From contig QFOU01000041.1 of the NCBI GenBank assembly GCA_003241595.1, positions 1 through 11,709 on the forward strand: a stretch of DNA of 11,709 nucleotides, given 5' to 3'. Below the pieces are notes generated by a model, which worked only from the letters and a program-made list of their open reading frames with translations, ran no database searches and was not told where the DNA came from. This DNA comes from Pseudomonas fluorescens (lineage in GTDB: Bacteria > Pseudomonadota > Alphaproteobacteria > UBA2136 > UBA6156). The number at the start of each line of letters is the position of its first letter. Within the stretch, counting starts at the first letter, position 1. A program made the position numbers and the translations under genes. Of this stretch, positions 7,500 through 11,709 are shown piece after piece.

Positions 7500-7695
7500 G
7501 CTTGTTATTGGGTTTGTTGTTATTGTTATTACGAAGCCCCAGGATTTGCCTGTTCTCATGCGTAGGATAGGCATTCTAACCGCTCATATTCAAAGCTTCA
7601 TTTATGGGGTTTGGGGTGGCTGGCAAGAGAAGCTCGGTCTTATTTCTACGCAAGATTCTTCTGTTAAAAATCGAAATGAGGACGAGGCGCGATGA
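7471..7695 (+). CDS. tatB: Short TatB-like Tat translocase subunit
   Basis: TatB partners TatC in recognising twin-arginine signal peptides. The 74-aa product has the TatB-type N-terminus: MFGEIGLAELLVIG, with the Glu at position 9 matching the conserved membrane Glu (E8 in E. coli). One membrane segment follows, then KPQDLP and a short amphipathic helix. Two things are odd. The residue before the hinge Pro is Lys where the family nearly always has Gly, and the protein is about half the length of typical proteobacterial TatB, lacking the long C-terminal region. tatC begins inside the stop codon (ATGA at 7692-7695), so a frameshift that truncated a longer TatB is unlikely. Identity rests on position between tatA and tatC plus the N-terminal motif; a divergent second TatA is the alternative. 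Confidence 0.85.
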   Translation: MFGEIGLAELLVIGFVVIVITKPQDLPVLMRRIGILTAHIQSFIYGVWGGWQEKLGLISTQDSSVKNRNEDEAR

Positions 7696-8435
7696 TGTCT
7701 CCCGCTTTGGTTGCTCAGCTTAATGAGTTGAGATGGCGCCTTATACTGGTTTTGGCATTTATGGTGCTAGCTATGTTAGCTGTTTATGCATTTAAGGTGC
7801 CGATTTTAAATGGTTTGTTGGAACCGCTATTAAATCACCCTGAAGCACCTAAAGACTTTGTTGTTTCGTCTGTATCAGAATTGTTTTTTATTTATCTCAA
7901 AATTACGACTTGGGGTGGCGTATTTGTAATGATGCCGTTTTTGATTTTTCAAATATGGAAATTTATTTCACCTGGTTTGTATTCGCATGAGAGAACCTGG
8001 GTTCGGCCTTTATTGGCTGCCATGCCAGTTTTGTTTTATGGGGGAGGGGTTTTTGCTTATTTTGTTGTATTGCCTTTGGCGTTAGGTTTTTTCCTAAGCT
8101 TTTCTCAGCCTGGAGTCACAACCTTGCCTAATGTGACGGAGTATTTGGGATTATTATTTAATTTTAGTTTTGCTTTTGGGCTGGCTTTTAATTTGCCAGT
8201 CTTCTTACTACTTTTAGTTAAAGTGGGGCTGTTGAGTATTGAGAAGCTGGTGCGGTGGCGTCGGTTTGCAATTGTGATCATTTTTGTATTTGCCGCCGTA
8301 GTAACTCCACCAGATCCTTTCAGTCAGATATTTTTGGCTGTTCCTTTGATTGGATTATATGAGCTTTCCATTTTAGCTGCCCGTTGGATGCAGGTGTCTC
8401 ATAAAAAGCCCGCTGGCCGAACGGTAAAACGCTAA
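7692..8435 (+). CDS. tatC: Sec-independent translocase subunit TatC
   Basis: TatC is the polytopic core of the Tat receptor that binds the twin-arginine motif. The 247-aa protein shows the expected six membrane segments. N-terminal LNELR corresponds to the HLxELR motif but has Gln at position 9 where His is usual. FISPGLYSHER (91-101) carries the conserved Glu (E100) of the signal-peptide site, and TPPDPFSQ follows membrane segment 5. In segment 4 the motif reads FGLAFNLP, with N167 in place of the buried Glu found in most TatC proteins (E170 in E. coli, E165 in Aquifex). GAGG upstream suits either the ATG at 7692 (spacing 4) or the adjacent ATG at 7695 (spacing 7). It overlaps tatB by four bases and is probably the last gene of the operon. 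This stretch is visibly AT-rich. Confidence 0.95.
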   Translation: MMSPALVAQLNELRWRLILVLAFMVLAMLAVYAFKVPILNGLLEPLLNHPEAPKDFVVSSVSELFFIYLKITTWGGVFVMMPFLIFQIWKFISPGLYSHERTWVRPLLAAMPVLFYGGGVFAYFVVLPLALGFFLSFSQPGVTTLPNVTEYLGLLFNFSFAFGLAFNLPVFLLLLVKVGLLSIEKLVRWRRFAIVIIFVFAAVVTPPDPFSQIFLAVPLIGLYELSILAARWMQVSHKKPAGRTVKR

Positions 8436-8448
8436 TTTATAGCGCTGC

Positions 8449-8469
8449 TGGCTTGCAGAAATGGCTTGC
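8449..8469 (+). repeat. Direct repeat of TGGCTTGC upstream of serS
   Basis: TGGCTTGC occurs at 8449-8456 and again at 8462-8469, thirteen bases apart, flanking and overlapping the candidate -35 region of serS. GGCTTGC is also found at 4548-4554, upstream of the SPOR candidate promoter. The repeats are exact, but whether a protein binds them is unknown. Confidence 0.4.
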
Positions 8470-8482
8470 TCTCGGCTAGGAT
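8453..8482 (+). promoter_or_regulatory. Candidate promoter of serS-pcm
   Basis: TTGCAG (8453-8458) and TAGGAT (8477-8482) are 18 bases apart, and the -10 is preceded by GC, giving GCTAGGAT, close to the alphaproteobacterial housekeeping -10 pattern (GCTA...). Six bases separate it from the serS ATG at 8489. Transcription would then start at about the A of the start codon. No Shine-Dalgarno is present, which agrees with a leaderless mRNA. Confidence 0.55.
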
Positions 8483-8488
8483 AGCGCC

Positions 8489-9751
8489 ATGTTAGATCGT
8501 CGCTTTGTTATAGAAAATCAGGACCTGATTCGGGAGAATATTGCCCGTCGTCAGATGAATATCGACTTTGACCGCTTTTTAGAGTTGGAGTCTCAACGGC
8601 GTGTTATTCAAAAGCAAATTGAAGATATCCGTGCTCAATCTAATGCGGTGGCTAAAGATCGTGAGCTGAGTGTTGATGATAAGCGTGCAAGAGGTACTCA
8701 GCTTCGTCAGGAAGAGGCGCGTATTGCGGCTGAACTTGAGCCTGTTGAAGCTGAGGCGCAGGCTATTTTTATTACTATTCCGAACCTTACATATGAGGGG
8801 AGCCCGAATGGTGGAGAGGATGCAAGTGCTGAGATTGATTTTGGCACTACTCCTAAGCGCGAATTTACATTTAAACCAAAAGACCATGTTGAGCTTATGG
8901 AAGCTTTGAATATGGTAAACTTCGCTGCTGGTGCAAAGGTTTCTGGAAGTGGGTTTTACTTTTTGACAGGGCAGGGGGCTTTGCTAGAGCTTGCTTTAAC
9001 GCGTTATGCATTAGATATTGCAATGGAAGAGGGTTTTGAGCCTGTTCTTTCCCCTGACTTGGCGCGTGATTGCTTGATGCAAGGAGCGGGATTTGTTCCG
9101 CGTGGTAATGAATCTAATACTTATCATGTTGAAGATAGTGATCTCAATTTGATTGCTACATCTGAAATTACGCTTGTCGGCATGAGTTCGGATGAGATTT
9201 TAGAAAAGTCTGCTTTGCCTGTTAAGCTTGCCGGCATTTCTCATTGCTTCCGTTCAGAGCGCTCACATGGTAGCGCAACCCGTGGAATTTATCGTGTTCA
9301 CCAGTTCACTAAAACTGAAATGGTTGTTGTGTGCACCGAACAGCAGGCGGTGGAGATGCACATGAAGTTGCGCGCAATTGAGCAGCGTGTGTTTGATGGC
9401 TTGGGGATTCCGTATCGCGTACTTGAGATCGCTACCGGTGATTTGGGTGCTTCGGCCTACCGTAAGTTTGACCTTGAGGCTTGGATGCCGGGTCGGAATG
9501 GGGGAAGTTGGGGTGAAATTACAAGCACTTCCAATTGCACGGACTTCCAGGCGCGTCGCTTAAATATTCGTTACCGCGATGACGATGGTAAGCTGAAGTT
9601 TGCCTATACCTTGAATGGAACTGCGCTAAGTGTTTGTCGTGCAATGATTGCTTTGGTGGAGAATCATCAGCAAGAAGATGGTAGCATTGTCATTCCGGAG
9701 GCCTTGCGTCCGTATATGGGTAAAGTTGCTGTTATTTCAGCTAAAAAGTAG
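8489..9751 (+). CDS. serS: Serine--tRNA ligase (SerRS)
   Basis: Cytoplasmic class II synthetase that charges tRNA-Ser and, in bacteria, supplies the Ser-tRNA used for selenocysteine. The 420-aa protein has an N-terminal helical arm (about 28-100) that grips the long variable arm of tRNA-Ser. TSE (224-226) forms the serine-binding loop. Motif 2 is FRSE (254-257) followed by TRGIYRVHQFTKTEM (264-278). Motif 3 is NGTALSVCRAMIALVEN (376-392) with R384, and a typical ENHQQEDGSIVIPEALRPYMG end follows. The YRVHQF wording of motif 2 differs from the IRQHQF form common in proteobacteria and resembles organellar-type SerRS. Catalytic residues look intact. It is separated from tatC by 53 bases with its own candidate promoter, and is followed by pcm after 6 bases. 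Confidence 0.96.
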   Translation: MLDRRFVIENQDLIRENIARRQMNIDFDRFLELESQRRVIQKQIEDIRAQSNAVAKDRELSVDDKRARGTQLRQEEARIAAELEPVEAEAQAIFITIPNLTYEGSPNGGEDASAEIDFGTTPKREFTFKPKDHVELMEALNMVNFAAGAKVSGSGFYFLTGQGALLELALTRYALDIAMEEGFEPVLSPDLARDCLMQGAGFVPRGNESNTYHVEDSDLNLIATSEITLVGMSSDEILEKSALPVKLAGISHCFRSERSHGSATRGIYRVHQFTKTEMVVVCTEQQAVEMHMKLRAIEQRVFDGLGIPYRVLEIATGDLGASAYRKFDLEAWMPGRNGGSWGEITSTSNCTDFQARRLNIRYRDDDGKLKFAYTLNGTALSVCRAMIALVENHQQEDGSIVIPEALRPYMGKVAVISAKK

Positions 9752-9757
9752 TTTGTT

Positions 9758-10432
9758 ATGCATCTCCGGAATGTTCAACCTAATGCTATCCGCATGAAAA
9801 GGTTGATGGATTTTTTGCGCCAGAATAACCGTTATGACGAGCGTGTGCTTGCGGTCATGGCTGCGATTCCGCGTGAGTTGTTTGTGCCAAAAACAATGGT
9901 TTCAGAGGCTTATGATGATGCGTGTTTGCCGATCGGTGAGATGCAGACCATCAGCATGCCCAGTGTGGTGGCCCAAATGACTAGCGCACTTGAGCTACGG
10001 GGTACTGAAAAGGTTTTGGAAATTGGTACGGGATGCGGCTACCAAACTTCAATTCTGTGCAAGTTAGTGCGTAGAGTGTTCAGTATTGAGCGACACAAGA
10101 GCCTTAGCGAAAGTGCTGTGAAGCGTTTGCAGGACATGGGGTACACTAATTTCACTCCTCTGGTAGGGGATGGGACGTTGGGTTGGCCGGCACAGGCTCC
10201 GTTCGACCGGATCATCGTGACGGCTGCGGGTCCCTGGGTTCCCTCTGCATTGGTCGACCAATTGGCTGTGGGTGGAATTCTTGTGATTCCGGTTGGCCCA
10301 CAGGAAACCATGCAGAAGCTTGTTAAAGTGGTTAAGAATCAGGATGGAACCACGCAGGAGACCGTGTTGGGGGATGTCTCGTTTGTGCCGCTTGTGGGTG
10401 AGCAGGGGATCAAGAAAGCTGTGCGCGCTTAA
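9758..10432 (+). CDS. pcm: Protein-L-isoaspartate O-methyltransferase
   Basis: Cytoplasmic SAM-dependent enzyme that methylates isoaspartyl residues in aged proteins, starting their repair. The 224-aa protein has the family N-terminus (RYDERVLAVMAAIPRELFVP, about 25-44), the QTIS substrate-site segment (63-66), and the SAM-binding glycine loop VLEIGTGCGYQ (86-96). An acidic SAM-ribose position (IER) follows, then DRIIVTAA and a GG-containing strand before the C-terminal sheet. The ATG at 9758 gives the expected N-terminus; a later Met at codon 13 would cut into the conserved helix. No Shine-Dalgarno precedes it and the gap to serS is only 6 bases, so translation probably depends on coupling to serS. 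The surE gene commonly found between serS and pcm is absent. Confidence 0.94.
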   Translation: MHLRNVQPNAIRMKRLMDFLRQNNRYDERVLAVMAAIPRELFVPKTMVSEAYDDACLPIGEMQTISMPSVVAQMTSALELRGTEKVLEIGTGCGYQTSILCKLVRRVFSIERHKSLSESAVKRLQDMGYTNFTPLVGDGTLGWPAQAPFDRIIVTAAGPWVPSALVDQLAVGGILVIPVGPQETMQKLVKVVKNQDGTTQETVLGDVSFVPLVGEQGIKKAVRA

Positions 10433-10470
10433 GTTTGTTGCTGGCTGGCGACAGGGGGTTGTGCGTTTGC

Positions 10471-10490
10471 AGGATTGTATCCTTATTTTT
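10471..10490 (+). terminator. Weak terminator-like hairpin after pcm
   Basis: AGGAT (10471-10475) and ATCCT (10479-10483) form a 5-bp stem with a TGT loop, followed by TA and five T (10486-10490). It lies 38 bases after the pcm stop, where the serS-pcm transcript could end. The stem is short and AT-containing, so termination would be inefficient at best. The surrounding 93-base gap holds no other gene. Confidence 0.3.
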
Positions 10491-10525
10491 GCTTAGGTTT
10501 CTGCGGAAATTTGGTAGTTTGAGAT

Positions 10526-11077
10526 ATGGACTACCGGCGTAAATTTTCTGCTTATGCGAGCCGTGCGGATGCGCAGCGGATACTTTTTGCTATCGCTTTT
10601 CTGGAAGGTGTCTTTCTGCCTCTTCCCAGTGATTTTCTTTTGATCCCGATGTGCCTGTTGGTTCCGGACAGGGCTTTCCGTTTTGCAGCGGTTGCGGCCT
10701 TGGGTTCGGTTTGTGGTGCCATGGTCGGGTTTACGATCGGCTGGTTGTTACAATCCATGTTCCTGGAGAATTACGCTTTCCTTGACGTGTTCCGCTGGTA
10801 TTCTCCCGTGTTCATTTTGTCGGCCGGTTTCTCGACCGTTCCGTTCAATCTTGTCACGCTGTTGAGCGGGGTTTCTCATGTTAACCCCTTGCTGTTTGCC
10901 GTACTGACTCTGGGCGTGCGTCTTGTTCGGTATGGATTGATCGCGTGGTTGATCTGGCGCAGCGGTAATAAATACCAGGACTGGTTGGAACGTAATTTTG
11001 GCGGGACAACGCTTGTTATCACATTGGTTATCCTTGTGATCTCGGCGTTTGGAGTCCTGTTTTTCGAGACTGCTTAA
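10526..11077 (+). CDS. YqaA-type DedA/VTT family membrane protein
   Basis: The 183-aa product is an integral inner-membrane protein with about four to five hydrophobic segments. The signature near residues 27-41 (EGVFLPLPSDFLLIP) matches the YqaA branch of the DedA/SNARE-associated (VTT) superfamily, whose members carry an acidic residue and Pro-rich re-entrant segment here. GSVCGAMVGFTIGW (about 60-73) and a conserved Arg-containing R-L-V-R segment near 131-134 also fit. DedA relatives are implicated in lipid (undecaprenyl phosphate or phospholipid) translocation, but this YqaA subgroup has no established substrate. The start ATG has no clear Shine-Dalgarno. A TAGGTT at 10494-10499 resembles the -10 elements seen elsewhere in the window but lacks a well-spaced -35. 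The lipoprotein gene follows after 14 bases, suggesting co-transcription. Confidence 0.82.
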   Translation: MDYRRKFSAYASRADAQRILFAIAFLEGVFLPLPSDFLLIPMCLLVPDRAFRFAAVAALGSVCGAMVGFTIGWLLQSMFLENYAFLDVFRWYSPVFILSAGFSTVPFNLVTLLSGVSHVNPLLFAVLTLGVRLVRYGLIAWLIWRSGNKYQDWLERNFGGTTLVITLVILVISAFGVLFFETA

Positions 11078-11091
11078 GGGAGGCTGGAGCG

Positions 11092-11709
11092 ATGAAACAT
11101 GAACGAGTATCATTGAAGAACCTAGGGCTTGTAGGTGTATTTAGTGCGGCAGTGGCGGGATGCGCCCAACAGACCCCTGCCACATTGATCAGTGGTTTTA
11201 CGGGTGAACGGTTCATGGGTGGACTTCATACGTTATCCAAGGGGGTTGAAACGTCTTCCACAACCAACATGAAGCCTGCTGCCAGTAAGTCGGCCTCGAA
11301 TGAGTCGGCGAAAATCGCTTCCAAGGCTCACTCTTATGGTTCTGGTAGTGGTTCTCACATGGTTGAAGAGCGCTTGGCGGCGATTGAGCCGGCGGCTGGC
11401 CCGCGTGCAGTTACCAGCCGTGTTTCGAATATCGCTCCGTCTTCTGTGCCGGCAGTTAAGGTTGCGCCTGTTGCAAAGGTTGAGGCGCCGCAAGCTGTTT
11501 CTGAAGTTATCCAGCACGATGTTGTGGCGACGGATACAGTGTTTAAGTTAGCCCGCACCTACAATACGAGTGCCAACCAGATTCTGGCCGATAACGGCAT
11601 GAAAACAGCTGCCGACATCAAGGTAGGCCAGATGTTGAACATTACGACCAATACCAAGGCTCAGGTTTCGGTATTGGACGATATGAAGCGTGTGTTGAAT
11701 GCGGATGTG
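11092..11709 (+). CDS. LysM lipoprotein, NlpD/M23-like (partial)
   Basis: This frame is open for 206 codons to the window end, so the C-terminus is missing. AAGGGAGG lies eight bases before the ATG, a strong ribosome-binding site. The N-terminus is a lipoprotein signal with lipobox AVAGC (Cys24), predicting a lipid-anchored envelope protein. A Ser-, Ala-, Val- and Pro-rich linker runs from about 52 to 138. A LysM peptidoglycan-binding domain follows at about 140-184 (HDVVATDTVFKLARTY ... ILADNG ... IKVGQMLNI). In alphaproteobacteria the gene near pcm commonly encodes an NlpD-like lipoprotein with a C-terminal M23 (LytM) domain, often an activator of amidases. The M23 domain is expected beyond the edge but cannot be seen, so nlpD is not assigned firmly. 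It sits 14 bases after the YqaA-type gene. Confidence 0.85.
   Translation, partial: MKHERVSLKNLGLVGVFSAAVAGCAQQTPATLISGFTGERFMGGLHTLSKGVETSSTTNMKPAASKSASNESAKIASKAHSYGSGSGSHMVEERLAAIEPAAGPRAVTSRVSNIAPSSVPAVKVAPVAKVEAPQAVSEVIQHDVVATDTVFKLARTYNTSANQILADNGMKTAADIKVGQMLNITTNTKAQVSVLDDMKRVLNADV

Noticed and set aside
8430..8444. Inverted repeat CGCTA/TAGCG after tatC as a terminator
   Set aside because: A 5-bp stem spanning the tatC stop with no following T run; too weak to call.
10433..10525. Possible small RNA or tRNA in the pcm-yqaA gap
   Set aside because: 93 bases with only a short weak hairpin; no tRNA-like arms or other conserved RNA structure visible.
11233..11517. Minus-strand and alternate-frame open frames in the last 500 bases
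   Set aside because: They overlap the lipoprotein frame, which has a strong ribosome-binding site, lipobox and LysM domain; the others are Arg/Leu-rich shadows.

Overview
The window is a gene-dense, single-strand stretch: all twelve genes read on the + strand, gaps are short, and no mobile element, CRISPR array or RNA gene was seen. The gene order (argS, SPOR protein, nagZ, tatA, tatB, tatC, serS, pcm, LysM lipoprotein) closely follows a cluster widely conserved in Alphaproteobacteria. The protein sequences also look alphaproteobacterial. Base composition is moderate (one valS line counted is 50% G+C, one tatC line 32%), so this is not a typical high-GC rhizobial or Rhodobacter genome. A moderate-GC or less-studied alphaproteobacterial lineage is my best guess; I cannot name a genus.

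Layout. Bases 1-24 are the intrinsic terminator of a gene lying to the left. A candidate promoter then precedes valS-argS (two class I aminoacyl-tRNA synthetases, 23 bases apart). A second candidate promoter precedes a tight envelope/secretion operon: SPOR-domain protein, nagZ (peptidoglycan recycling), a YdcF/ElyC-like DUF218 membrane protein, and tatA-tatB-tatC (export of folded proteins). A third candidate promoter precedes serS-pcm. The last group is a YqaA/DedA-type membrane protein followed by a lipoprotein with a LysM domain (NlpD/M23-like), cut off by the window end.

The genes fall into two jobs: translation and protein maintenance (valS, argS, serS, pcm), and envelope biology (SPOR protein, NagZ, DUF218 protein, Tat translocase, YqaA protein, LysM lipoprotein). 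Compared with the usual alphaproteobacterial order, scpA/scpB are missing between nagZ and tatA, with the DUF218 gene in their place. surE is missing between serS and pcm, and a YqaA gene sits between pcm and the lipoprotein.

No clearly new multi-gene system was found. The points most worth a second look are: (i) three candidate promoters sharing an 18-base spacer, two of which end exactly 6 bases before a start codon and so predict leaderless mRNAs; (ii) a perfect palindrome covering one of those -10 elements; (iii) an unusual Tat translocase, with a 74-residue TatB with Lys in place of the hinge Gly and a TatC with Asn in place of the conserved buried Glu; (iv) an inverted repeat that loops out the tatB start codon; and (v) a SerRS whose motif 2 resembles organellar-type enzymes.
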